From Flavobacterium bernardetii (GTDB taxonomy: Bacteria > Bacteroidota > Bacteroidia > Flavobacteriales > Flavobacteriaceae), in the NCBI RefSeq assembly GCF_011305415.1, contig NZ_JAANOQ010000001.1:310001-374000 (forward strand): 64,000 bases of DNA, in the 5' to 3' direction. The position numbers and the translations under genes are program-made. The notes under the pieces were generated by a model. It did not search any database. It had not been told where the DNA came from and saw only the letters and a program-made list of their open reading frames with translations. Positions 1 through 8,061 of this stretch are shown piece by piece. Position 1 is the stretch's first letter. Every line of letters starts with the position of its first letter.

Positions 1-196
1 TAGTGGCTGGAGAAATTTCAGGAGCAATTTCTGCTGCATATCCATTTAAAGCAAGTTCTATGGATTCAATCTCATTTTTAATTGCAATATGGAGTGAAGC
101 TAAATTACTAATTTCAATATTTTCTTCGTCAGATGTCATACCTAAAACGTATAACTCCAATATACCTGAGTCTATATATTTTTCTATTGGATCCAT
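1..196 (-). CDS. Anti-sigma factor (RskA-like), N-terminal part only
   Basis: The first 65 codons of a gene that runs off the left edge. The ATG follows the TAA of the sigma factor directly (TAAATG), so the two are very probably translated together. The visible protein begins MDPIEKYIDSGILELYVLG and continues into an acidic helical stretch. This resembles the N-terminal zinc-less anti-sigma segment of RskA-type proteins, which usually carry one transmembrane helix and a periplasmic domain. The usual role is to hold the ECF sigma factor inactive at the membrane. The membrane segment lies outside the window, so the assignment rests on the N-terminus and the neighbour. Confidence 0.75.
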   Translation of the reverse strand, partial: MDPIEKYIDSGILELYVLGMTSDEENIEISNLASLHIAIKNEIESIELALNGYAAEIAPEISPAT

Positions 197-754
197 TTAT
201 TGTACTTGTGCTTTTTCTTTTAATAGTTCTCTCAAAATAAGCAATGCTTTTCTCATTTTCGTTTTTACTGTTCCTAAAGGAATATTCAATTCTTTACTTA
301 TTTCTTGTTGTGTATATCCTTTGTAATAAGCATGCTGGATTAGTAATAAGTTTTCACTAGTTAATTTTTCAACTACTCCTATTAAACCAATAGTGTCTGA
401 TGAAAAATTCTCAGTAAACAATTCATTTAGTTCATATACGTTATTTGATATGTTTCGGTTTTGATTTTTGTTGTTTTTAGATCTTTTAAAATCAATAGCA
501 GCATTTCGGGCAATGTTTATCATCCAAGTGAAAAGTCGGCCTTTACTGCTGTCATAATTATCAAAACTATTCCAAATTTTAATAAAAGTATTTTGAGTCA
601 AAACTTCCGTTTCTTCATAATCACCTATAATAGCATAAATTATTCCAAATAATGCCTTGGAATAAGTATCGTATAAATAGGAAAAAGCTTTTTGGTCTCT
701 ATTTTTAATTAAAACCACTAATTCATCCTGATGATATTTTATTTTTTCTTTCAA
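197..754 (-). CDS. ECF-type RNA polymerase sigma factor
   Basis: A 185-residue sigma-70 family protein of the usual ECF size. Region 2 spans about residues 20-95, with the helix around FTWMINIARNAAIDFKR typical of core binding and -10 recognition. Region 4 spans about 125-180, with the helix-turn-helix YTQQEISKELNIPLGTVKTK for -35 recognition. The only in-frame start is TTG at 754: upstream there is a stop and no ATG or GTG, and the next methionine is near residue 76, inside region 2. The anti-sigma gene follows with no gap. It probably directs a small stress or envelope regulon together with that partner. Confidence 0.93.
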   Translation of the reverse strand: MKEKIKYHQDELVVLIKNRDQKAFSYLYDTYSKALFGIIYAIIGDYEETEVLTQNTFIKIWNSFDNYDSSKGRLFTWMINIARNAAIDFKRSKNNKNQNRNISNNVYELNELFTENFSSDTIGLIGVVEKLTSENLLLIQHAYYKGYTQQEISKELNIPLGTVKTKMRKALLILRELLKEKAQVQ

Positions 755-863
755 ATTAATTGTTATATTTAAAAAACGTACTTATTTTTAGTTAAGATTT
801 TATTTTAAGTAAATATATTAAAATTTCTCTTAGAATAAATATCATTTCATAATATAACAGCCT

Positions 864-1166
864 ATGCAAACACCTTACTACGCCGTAATATTCACTTCTA
901 AACGAACGGAATTAGATGATAATTATGCTGAAATGGCACTGAAAATGGAAACCTTAGCCAAACTACAATCTGGGTTTTTAGGTGTGGAATCGGCACGAAA
1001 TGAAATTGGAATTACCGTTTCGTATTGGGAAAGTTTAGAAGCAATTGCGAATTGGAAACAAAATTTAGATCATTTAGATGCGCAATTTTTAGGCCGACAA
1101 AGATGGTATGAAAATTATGTGGTTAGAATTGCGAAGGTAGAGAAGGAGTATGGGTTTGAGAAGTAA
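864..1166 (+). CDS. Antibiotic biosynthesis monooxygenase (ABM) domain protein
   Basis: A 100-residue single-domain protein with the ferredoxin-like ABM pattern: YYAVIFTSKR as the first strand, a helix with MALKMETLAKLQSGFLGVES, then the strand ITVSYWESLEAIANWKQN. Small proteins of this type degrade heme or oxidise quinones in some species, while many have no known substrate. It stands alone, divergent from the sigma factor across a 109-base AT-rich gap that must hold both promoters. The specific reaction cannot be read from sequence. It ends 5 bases before the convergent esterase gene. Confidence 0.8.
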   Translation: MQTPYYAVIFTSKRTELDDNYAEMALKMETLAKLQSGFLGVESARNEIGITVSYWESLEAIANWKQNLDHLDAQFLGRQRWYENYVVRIAKVEKEYGFEK

Positions 1167-1171
1167 AGATT

Positions 1172-2140
1172 CTAATTTGTCTGCATTTCCTTAAAGAAGA
1201 ATTTAATTACTTCAAGATTTACGTCTGATGTTGTCCAATGTCCTACATTTTCATACGTTTTAAAGATAGAAGTGATTTTGTTTTTGTTGTAATTTTCTTG
1301 ACATTTCAAATAACGTTCTTGAACTATTTTGCCTAAATTAGTATTGATTATGTTGCGTTCTTCATCGCTGTAAGCATCATCAAATTGTACGGCATCATTT
1401 TCATCCAATTTTCCCATATAGATGAATTTTGGAATGTTTTTGAACGTATTGATATCAAACTTTTTATCAAATATTTTAGTAAAATCATTAATTCCGATTG
1501 GATAATTAAGTTTTACATTGTTGATTTTCTTTTCAGGAAGCATTAATTCTCCGTTAAAACCTCCAATAGCTAAAGCTTTTATCATTTCTGGATGAATAAA
1601 TGAAAAACGATTAGTAAAAGTTCCAGAAGCTGAAAAGCCATTCATAAATATTTTAGAATCTACTTCAATATTCATTGTAGTTAATATTGTTTTTGCATCT
1701 TTAATCATTTCTATTAATTGTAAATCTAATCGTTTTAATTCAGTAGAATTTTCCATGATCACATCTCTATCTAAAGCATGAGTATAAGTCAACGGTTGAT
1801 ACGCTGGTCTAGGGAAAATTGGAACTAATAAAGGAATTTTCAGCATCGTAGAAACATTATTTCCAACTGAACTCACAGATGCTAAATCAATAGCGTATGC
1901 TTTGTGTAACTGAATACTGTCGGAGATTTTTCCAGTATTGTTGGGTTCTACAAGTAAAAAAGTTTTTTTATTTATTGGTGTTCCTTTTGGAATAAACAAA
2001 ATGTATTCATGATGAAATCCTTTTTCTGTATTTTTTGGAATAATAAGTAAACTGTCTTTTTTAAAGATTTCTATTTTAGATTCTTGAGCAAAAGAAAAGA
2101 AACAAGTAAGTATAAAAATGTAGCTATATATAAAACGCAT
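1172..2140 (-). CDS. Secreted alpha/beta-hydrolase (esterase-like)
   Basis: A 322-residue protein with an N-terminal signal peptide ending near FSFAQ (residues 1-19), so exported to the periplasm or beyond. The nucleophile elbow is GFSASG at residues 168-173 with Ser170. A likely acid is in LDENDA (about 245-250), and the histidine is His301 in VGHW. These fit a serine esterase or polyhydroxybutyrate-depolymerase-like fold. The substrate is unknown. It is followed in the same direction by PhzF-side genes but separated from the lipoprotein gene by about 50 bases. Confidence 0.75.
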   Translation of the reverse strand: MRFIYSYIFILTCFFSFAQESKIEIFKKDSLLIIPKNTEKGFHHEYILFIPKGTPINKKTFLLVEPNNTGKISDSIQLHKAYAIDLASVSSVGNNVSTMLKIPLLVPIFPRPAYQPLTYTHALDRDVIMENSTELKRLDLQLIEMIKDAKTILTTMNIEVDSKIFMNGFSASGTFTNRFSFIHPEMIKALAIGGFNGELMLPEKKINNVKLNYPIGINDFTKIFDKKFDINTFKNIPKFIYMGKLDENDAVQFDDAYSDEERNIINTNLGKIVQERYLKCQENYNKNKITSIFKTYENVGHWTTSDVNLEVIKFFFKEMQTN

Positions 2141-2192
2141 AATACTATTTTTTTCTTCATCTGACGATTGAATATTGTATTTGTTACAATTA

Positions 2193-2732
2193 TTACCGTT
2201 TTGAATTGTGATTTGGTATAAAAGGTAAATACAAACTACATAAAAAGTCTTCTTTGTTTATTATTCCATAAATATATAGAATCGTTATAGTTTTTGAAAT
2301 CTTTGTTTTGGTTAAAATTTGAAATAGTTTTTCTTTAAAATTATAAAATGAAGTTTCAAATTGATTTAATTCTGCCGTTTTTTTATTAATTTGTTCTGAA
2401 ATATAAATCTCAGAAACTGACTTTTTGTTTTTCTGAATGATGAATTTATTATTGAAGTTAGGCATAACTAATGGCTTTTTACCATAAATATGTTTTTCGC
2501 CATTTAATGTGTCAATATTATATTCTAAAAATAATTTATTGATGCTGTTTTTTTCTTGTTTTGTGAAATTCACCTTTCCTTTAAAGTCATTATACCAATC
2601 TATTTCAATATCGCCGTTTTCTAAATTTAGAGTATAATTTTGATTTGAAATGATAACATCCAAATTATCAACAGATTTGTTTTCACAGTTTATGATAAGG
2701 AAAAATGATGAAAGAATAATTAATTTTTTCAT
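2193..2732 (-). CDS. Putative lipoprotein of unknown function
   Basis: A 179-residue protein. The N-terminus MKKLIILSSFFLIINC is a lipoprotein signal with Cys16 as the lipidation site. The rest is a mixed polar sequence (many N, K, I) with no motif I recognise, and no transmembrane segment after the signal. It lies 11 bases downstream of the PhzF gene on the same strand and may share its transcript. Start chosen at the ATG that begins the lipoprotein signal. Confidence 0.65.
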   Translation of the reverse strand: MKKLIILSSFFLIINCENKSVDNLDVIISNQNYTLNLENGDIEIDWYNDFKGKVNFTKQEKNSINKLFLEYNIDTLNGEKHIYGKKPLVMPNFNNKFIIQKNKKSVSEIYISEQINKKTAELNQFETSFYNFKEKLFQILTKTKISKTITILYIYGIINKEDFLCSLYLPFIPNHNSKR

Positions 2733-2743
2733 TTGGTTTTTGT

Positions 2744-3532
2744 TTACTCAATCCAAAAATTACCAATAGAATACGTTCTCGCTTGGCCGCTAATTATTAC
2801 TCTATTTTCTTTATTTGTACAATTTAAATTTCCAATTCTTTCAGATAATTGCATAGCTTTAAGTTCATTCTTTTGTAAACGATTTGCCCAAAACGGAATT
2901 AAAGAACAATGTGCAGAACCCGTAACTGGATCTTCTAAAATTGTGGCTTGAGGAGTGAAAAATCTAGAAACGAAATCGCAATTATTTCCTTTTGCAGTTA
3001 CAATTACGCCACCAGGACCTAAATTAATTTGGTCGAAAAATTGTCTGTATATTTCTATTTGTTTGATGTCTTCCTCAGACTCATATACTAAAACATAATC
3101 TCTAGATTTATAGACTTCTTTAGGCTGAATATTTAGCGATTTTGAAATTACTTCTGGTAAATCGTTTTCAATTGGCATTCTAGAAGGAAAATCTAAAAAA
3201 TAAAAATCATTTTCAGCATTCACAGTTAAGTCGCCGCTTAAGGTTTCAAAAATTATAGTATTACTTGGATATTTAAGTATCGCTTTTAAACAATGTGCTG
3301 TGGCTAAAGTCGCATGACCACATAAATCCATTTCTAAATCTGGTGTAAACCAACGTAAATGTATCTTTTCTCCTTTATTCACAAAAAAAGCAGTTTCTGC
3401 TACAGCATTTTCTTTTGCGATTTGTAAAAGGATTTCGTCTGGTAACCATTCCGTTAATGGCACAACACAAGCTGGATTTCCACCAAAAATTTTATTGGTA
3501 AAAGCATCTATTTGATATAATTCAAGTTTCAT
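2744..3532 (-). CDS. PhzF family isomerase/epimerase
   Basis: A 262-residue member of the PhzF family, which share a diaminopimelate-epimerase fold with two similar halves. The N-terminal signature DAFTNKIFGGNPACVV is present. The catalytic glutamate of the family is Glu46 in the VAETAFF motif. The central LCGHATLATAH and the C-terminal DPVTGSAHC segments are both intact. Phenazine genes are absent, so this is one of the many stand-alone PhzF proteins with an unknown small-molecule substrate. Confidence 0.92.
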   Translation of the reverse strand: MKLELYQIDAFTNKIFGGNPACVVPLTEWLPDEILLQIAKENAVAETAFFVNKGEKIHLRWFTPDLEMDLCGHATLATAHCLKAILKYPSNTIIFETLSGDLTVNAENDFYFLDFPSRMPIENDLPEVISKSLNIQPKEVYKSRDYVLVYESEEDIKQIEIYRQFFDQINLGPGGVIVTAKGNNCDFVSRFFTPQATILEDPVTGSAHCSLIPFWANRLQKNELKAMQLSERIGNLNCTNKENRVIISGQARTYSIGNFWIE

Positions 3533-3586
3533 ATGTTTTACAAGTTTTAAATTGCTTAAAGCAAATCCATATTATCTTTTTTTTTA

Positions 3587-3898
3587 TTAATCTTGTCCTT
3601 CAATTGTAATATCTAAATGTTCACTTTCAATTCCAAAACTGAGAAAAATGTCGATAGCTGTATCTTCGCCAGAAACAATTAATAGTTTATATTTATTTTT
3701 TTTATTTGAAAATTCCACATCTTCGATGGCATTAATTCTAATGGTCATTGCAAGTGATTCGTTAAAAGGTACGTTAATAAACCAATTTTCTTGTATTGTT
3801 CCTTCTAGTATTTGCCCAATAATATAAAATTCATTTCTACTTCTTATAGCAAAACTATCGATTGCCTTAAATAGTCCTTGTCTAACTTTTGTATTCAT
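3587..3898 (-). CDS. Conserved hypothetical protein, 103 aa
   Basis: A short soluble protein with no signal peptide or membrane segment. The middle reads like a small beta-barrel (YIIGQILEGTIQENWFINVP, then a strand with MTIRINAIEDVEF), which recalls the EF-Tu domain-2 type of barrel. That resemblance is weak. No catalytic motif is visible. It sits between the PhzF gene and a membrane protein gene on the same strand, with about 50-base gaps on both sides. Confidence 0.6.
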   Translation of the reverse strand: MNTKVRQGLFKAIDSFAIRSRNEFYIIGQILEGTIQENWFINVPFNESLAMTIRINAIEDVEFSNKKNKYKLLIVSGEDTAIDIFLSFGIESEHLDITIEGQD

Positions 3899-3945
3899 TT
3901 TAGATTTTTAAATTGCTCAAAGTTGGGAGACTTTCGCATCTGTTT

Positions 3946-4419
3946 TTATTTTTTAATTATCTTCTTTGTTATTATTCCGATACTAAAAGTTGAAATAATA
4001 GTTATAAATAAAATTCCTCTGTAATTTATATTATTATGATGATAGAGTATAACTCCATTTTCTTTTTTTGGAAACTGAACAGTTATTCTAATAAATTCAC
4101 TTTCGACATAACAATAAAGACAATAAAAACCTATGATACTGATAATGTATAACAAAGCTAGTTTTAGTTTTATGATATTTGAAGTTAAGTTTTTGGTTAA
4201 AAAAAAATAACTTATTGGTATTAAAGTCAAAATGAAAGCAATGTCAGTTTGAAAAAATCGAAAATCTTTGGCGCCATAATAATCGATTTTATATTTCGCA
4301 AAATATTTAATAGATTTTCGAGTTAGAATTCGGTAATCTATTTCAAACCAAACTCCAATAATAAAGAATAAAATTATAGATAAAATAAGAATTAATATAC
4401 TAATGTTTTTTTGAGTCAT
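3946..4419 (-). CDS. Small integral membrane protein, unknown function
   Basis: About 157 residues from the first ATG, which encodes MTQKNISILILILS. A longer version would need a TTG at 4440. Four hydrophobic stretches are visible: near the start, around IAFILTLIPISYFFL, around LALLYIISIIGFYCLY, and GILFITIISTFSIGIIT near the C-terminus. This suggests a four-helix membrane protein. The C-terminus is lysine-rich (KKIIKK). I do not recognise the family. Confidence 0.55.
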   Translation of the reverse strand: MTQKNISILILILSIILFFIIGVWFEIDYRILTRKSIKYFAKYKIDYYGAKDFRFFQTDIAFILTLIPISYFFLTKNLTSNIIKLKLALLYIISIIGFYCLYCYVESEFIRITVQFPKKENGVILYHHNNINYRGILFITIISTFSIGIITKKIIKK

Positions 4420-4480
4420 TTTTCGGATTGATACGTTCAATAAACTTATATTTCAAATATATAAAATTATCCCATAAAAA

Positions 4481-4500
4481 AAGACTGCTTTCGCAGTCTT
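4481..4500 (-). terminator. Rho-independent terminator of the DUF349 gene
   Basis: A perfect 8-bp stem (AAGACTGC / GCAGTCTT) with a 4-base loop, followed on the minus strand by a run of T (the A run at 4475-4480). It lies 9 bases past the stop of the DUF349 gene. Confidence 0.9.
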
Positions 4501-4508
4501 CCTTATTA

Positions 4509-6467
4509 TTAGATGTTATTCAACTGTTTCAGTTTGTCTTTCCAAAGTTGTAATTCTTCTTTATATTTTTCAATATTTTTTTGAACTTCCTTCACAAATG
4601 GATTGTTTCCTTTTGAGTTATTAAAAAAGCCAATATTGTTTTCTAATTGGTTGATTTCGTGTTTCAACTCGTCAATTTTTCTTCTCATGAAAATTTGCTC
4701 GTTTGCAATCGCTCTTTGGTCGTTTCCTTCCGAAAGTTGATCTAAACGGTTGCTAAATTTCATCATTTCAGAATCTTTCTTAGATAAACTTAGTTTTTCA
4801 AACAAAGCATCTAAAATCTTATTGAATTTTCCTTCAATATGACGACGATTTTGTGGCACTTTTCCAAATTCTTTCCAAGCAGCAATATGCGCTTTTATCG
4901 CATCTAAATCCGTTTTATGGTCGCCTACTAATTCAAATGCACGAACAATTTCTAAATATTCTTTTTTCTTCTCGAATGCTTCAACTTCTACACCAATTTC
5001 TTCTTTTCTTGATTCGTGTAATCTGTCGAAATACGCATTACAAGTCTTTTTGAATGTTTCCCAAATTTCATCCGATTGTTTTCTTGGCACATGTCCAATT
5101 TTTTTCCACTCGTCCTGAATTTGCTTCATAATTGGAGTCGTAGTTTCGAAATCTTCCGTGTCTACATTTGCTTTTGCTTTTTCAATTAAAGCAAACTTCA
5201 ATTCTAAATTCTGGTGTTGTTCGTTTTTAATGTCTTTGTAAAAGGCGTTTTTAGTCGCGTTAAAATTACGAACGGCATTTTTAAAATTACTCCAAGTTTC
5301 TTCCGTTGCTTCAGCTGGCACACGACCGGCTTTAAAGAAAGCTTCGCGTAATGCTTCTAACTTTACAATCTGATTTTGCCATTCTCCGTGATTATTTACT
5401 TTTTCAGCGCTTAATGCGTTTACTTGAGCAATAATTTCATTTTTACTAGCTAAATTTTCTTGTTCTTTTTCTTTGAATTGAGAAGATAATGCTTCACGTT
5501 TGTCGTGTAACAATTTCGTGATTTCGCTAAATTCTTGCCAGATTTTTTCTCTGTTTTCCTTGTCAACTGGTCCGATTTCTTCTTTCCAAACACGGTGTAA
5601 CAATTGTAATTCTCTGAAAGATTTCGTTACATCTGGTTGATCAACTAAAAGTTTCGCTTTGGCAATAATCTCTAACTTTTGTTCTAAATTATTTTTAAAA
5701 TCGGCATCTCTAATTTCTCTATCTAAATGTACAATTTCGTAAAATCTATCGACATGGAAATGGAAATTATTCCACACTAAATTGTATTTGTCTTTTGGAA
5801 TAGCTCCAGTGTTTTTCCAACGTTCTCTAATTTCGTTGAATTTTTTGAACATGTCTGAAATGTTAGAATCCGTACTAGCAATTAAAGCTTTTACTTCTTC
5901 AATCAGTTGTGTTCTTTCAGCCAAATTATTTTTTAACTGATTTTCTATATTTTTAAAATTGTTCGCTTTTTTAGCACGATACGTGTCTAATAAATGATCA
6001 AATTTTACTTTTAAAGGCGAGTGGTATTCAAATTCAGTTGTAGCTTCATTCTCAGCATAAAAAGCAGTACGTTTTTCCTCAATCATTTGATGATAGTGGT
6101 TTAAGAACGCTTTTTTTACATCTTCAATTTGATTTTTGTAGAATAGGGCTTTTTCATGACCAACAAGTGTAGTCAATTCATCCACTAATTCTTCTAAAGA
6201 AAGACTTTCATAATCTTTTGACACGATTTCTAAATCGGCATGAATAGAACCATCTTCACTAGCTTCCGCCAAATGATTGTCTATTTCATCTTGCGCAGAA
6301 ACAGGTGTTGTTACTTCTAAATCTTGTGAAACAGCTTCGTTTTCAGTTACTTCAGTATTCTGAGTTTCAATTTCATTTTCAACTTCTAAAGTTGAATTGT
6401 TTTCCATTGATGCTGTTTGCTCTTGTCCATCTGCGTTTTGCAGGTTATCATTCAATTCTTCTAACAT
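4509..6467 (-). CDS. DUF349 domain protein with five repeats
   Basis: About 652 residues from the ATG at 6467 (MLEELNDNLQNADG). An upstream TTG would add 18 residues unlike a natural N-terminus. Residues 1-90 are acidic and low-complexity. The rest is helical and holds five DUF349 repeats, each with a W-K-x-x-G pattern: RERWKNTGAIP, HRVWKEEIGPV, REAFFKAGRVP, QDEWKKIGHVP and IAAWKEFGKVP. A C-terminal coiled coil follows (KIDELKHEINQLENN). The protein is cytoplasmic and probably acts as a scaffold or nucleic-acid-associated factor. The function of the family is not settled. aroE precedes it on the same strand. Confidence 0.9.
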   Translation of the reverse strand: MLEELNDNLQNADGQEQTASMENNSTLEVENEIETQNTEVTENEAVSQDLEVTTPVSAQDEIDNHLAEASEDGSIHADLEIVSKDYESLSLEELVDELTTLVGHEKALFYKNQIEDVKKAFLNHYHQMIEEKRTAFYAENEATTEFEYHSPLKVKFDHLLDTYRAKKANNFKNIENQLKNNLAERTQLIEEVKALIASTDSNISDMFKKFNEIRERWKNTGAIPKDKYNLVWNNFHFHVDRFYEIVHLDREIRDADFKNNLEQKLEIIAKAKLLVDQPDVTKSFRELQLLHRVWKEEIGPVDKENREKIWQEFSEITKLLHDKREALSSQFKEKEQENLASKNEIIAQVNALSAEKVNNHGEWQNQIVKLEALREAFFKAGRVPAEATEETWSNFKNAVRNFNATKNAFYKDIKNEQHQNLELKFALIEKAKANVDTEDFETTTPIMKQIQDEWKKIGHVPRKQSDEIWETFKKTCNAYFDRLHESRKEEIGVEVEAFEKKKEYLEIVRAFELVGDHKTDLDAIKAHIAAWKEFGKVPQNRRHIEGKFNKILDALFEKLSLSKKDSEMMKFSNRLDQLSEGNDQRAIANEQIFMRRKIDELKHEINQLENNIGFFNNSKGNNPFVKEVQKNIEKYKEELQLWKDKLKQLNNI

Positions 6468-6549
6468 GTTATAATGCTTAAGTTTAGGGTTCGAAGATAC
6501 CAAAAGAGGTGGGAAATTCAAAGAAATTATCCTATTATATGATTAAATG

Positions 6550-7308
6550 TTACTTATTCCAGATTAACCACGCTTTTTCGGCTTGAAAAATCAGCATTTC
6601 ATGTCCGTTTTTAGTCACCGCACCAGCTTTTCTGGCTTTCTTTAAAAAAGCCGTTTCTTCAGGATTGTACACTAAATCGAAAGCGATGTGTTTTGGAGTA
6701 AATAACGAGTAATCCAACTTTGGTAATTCGGCAATATTTGGGAAAGTTCCCAATGGAGTAGTGTTAATTACGATTTGATATTCGTTAAATATATCTGCAT
6801 TAATTTCTTTGTAACCAATTTCATATTCAGAAGGATCTCTTGAAACAAAATCGAATTCAATATTCAGCTTTTTTAAAGCGTAGGCTACGGCTTTACTAGC
6901 GCCTCCTGTTCCTAAGATTAAAGCTTTTTTGTGATGGTTTTTTAAAAGTGGTTTTAGCGCTTTTTTGAAACCATAAAAATCGGTATTATAGCCTTTTAGT
7001 TTTTTGTTTTTCGTTATAGAAATGCAATTTACAGCACCAATTTTTTTAGCATTTTTGGAAACTTTATCTAAAAAAGGTAGTATGGTTTCTTTGTACGGAA
7101 TAGTCACATTTAAGCCAACTAAGCCTTTAGTGTTTTTGATAACATTGGTTAATTCTTTTACGTTTTGAATGTCGTAATTTTCATATTCACAATTGTGAAA
7201 ATGGTTATGCAAGAATTTTTCCGCAAAGTATTTTTTTGAAAAAGAATAACTTATGTTCTTGCCAATAAGCCCAAACTTTCGTTGTTTCTTAAGTGATTTC
7301 TTTTTCAT
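6550..7308 (-). CDS. aroE: Shikimate dehydrogenase
   Basis: A 252-residue enzyme that reduces 3-dehydroshikimate to shikimate with NADPH in aromatic amino-acid synthesis. The substrate lobe has GLIGKNISYSFSKKYF (the SxS pair near residues 20-24), the catalytic Lys73 in NVTIPYKE, and Asp110 in YNTD. The nucleotide-binding loop is GTGGASKA at 133-140. The C-terminal NGHEMLIFQAEKAW helix is intact. A basic N-terminal extension of about 10 residues precedes the domain. The gene starts after a structured leader downstream of the DedA gene. Confidence 0.93.
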   Translation of the reverse strand: MKKKSLKKQRKFGLIGKNISYSFSKKYFAEKFLHNHFHNCEYENYDIQNVKELTNVIKNTKGLVGLNVTIPYKETILPFLDKVSKNAKKIGAVNCISITKNKKLKGYNTDFYGFKKALKPLLKNHHKKALILGTGGASKAVAYALKKLNIEFDFVSRDPSEYEIGYKEINADIFNEYQIVINTTPLGTFPNIAELPKLDYSLFTPKHIAFDLVYNPEETAFLKKARKAGAVTKNGHEMLIFQAEKAWLIWNK

Positions 7309-7342
7309 ATATGTGAATTTATTTTTTAGTGGTCATATATGT

Positions 7343-7398
7343 AATCACCTCTTTTTTTATAGGTGTTTGCTTAGGCAAACTTTTAGTTAATGGTGATT
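7343..7398 (-). promoter_or_regulatory. Nested inverted repeats in the aroE leader
   Basis: Between the DedA and aroE genes an outer pair AATCACC / GGTGATT (7343-7349 and 7392-7398) encloses a 6-bp hairpin GTTTGC TTAG GCAAAC (7365-7380). A third pairing, CACCT (7346-7350) with AGGTG (7361-7365), uses some of the same bases as the other two. The structures therefore exclude one another, as in an attenuator. This is read from sequence only and no regulator is known. Confidence 0.4.
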
Positions 7399-7407
7399 TC
7401 ATTTTAG

Positions 7408-8052
7408 TTATGCTTTAGTAAATTTCGATTTGAAAATTTTAATAAAAATAGGTAAAATCGACAGTAAAACAATACCTAAAACTACTTTTTCAAAATTATT
7501 TTTTACAATATCAAATTGTCCTAAGAAATAACCCATAAGTGTAATTCCTGCTACCCAAAGTATAGCGCCAAGAATACAATTGATGATGTAATTTCTGTAT
7601 TTCATACTTCCAGCACCAGCTACAAAAGGAGCAATTGTTCTTACGATTGGTACGAAACGTGCCATAATTACGGCTTTTCCACCATTTTTTTCGAAGAAAT
7701 CTTCTGTTTTTTCGATGTATTCTCTTTTTAAGAATAGAATTTTTTTCTTCTCTTTGATGAGCTCACCGAATTTGTGACCAACGAAATAGTTTAAATTATC
7801 CCCTAAAAGTGCGGCTAAAATTAATAATGGAATGATGATAACCAAACTCAATTTTCCTGTAGTTGCTGCAATAACTCCAATAGCAAATAGCATCGAGTCG
7901 CCAGGTAAAAGTGGCATAATTACGAAGCCAGTTTCTACAAAAACAACTAGAAATAAAATGAAGTAAATTAAAGTGTTGTATTGGTCAATTAATTGAGTTA
8001 TTACGGTTAATGGGTCTTTTAAAAAGTGTAATAAAAAGTCGATAAATTCCAT
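7408..8052 (-). CDS. DedA family membrane protein
   Basis: A 214-residue polytopic membrane protein of the DedA/SNARE-associated family, proposed to move undecaprenyl phosphate or other lipids across the membrane. Family signatures present are the re-entrant motif MPLLPGDSMLFAIG, GDNLNYFVGHKFGE, and MARFVPIVRTIAPFVAGAG with the conserved arginines. Length is normal. The TPR gene lies 9 bases upstream on the same strand, so the pair is likely co-transcribed, with aroE possibly read through the structured leader. Confidence 0.92.
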   Translation of the reverse strand: MEFIDFLLHFLKDPLTVITQLIDQYNTLIYFILFLVVFVETGFVIMPLLPGDSMLFAIGVIAATTGKLSLVIIIPLLILAALLGDNLNYFVGHKFGELIKEKKKILFLKREYIEKTEDFFEKNGGKAVIMARFVPIVRTIAPFVAGAGSMKYRNYIINCILGAILWVAGITLMGYFLGQFDIVKNNFEKVVLGIVLLSILPIFIKIFKSKFTKA

Positions 8053-8061
8053 TGATTGGGC

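Noticed and set aside
3-326. Plus-strand reading frame of 107 codons at the left edge
   Set aside because: It is antisense to the sigma/anti-sigma pair, whose protein motifs are clear.
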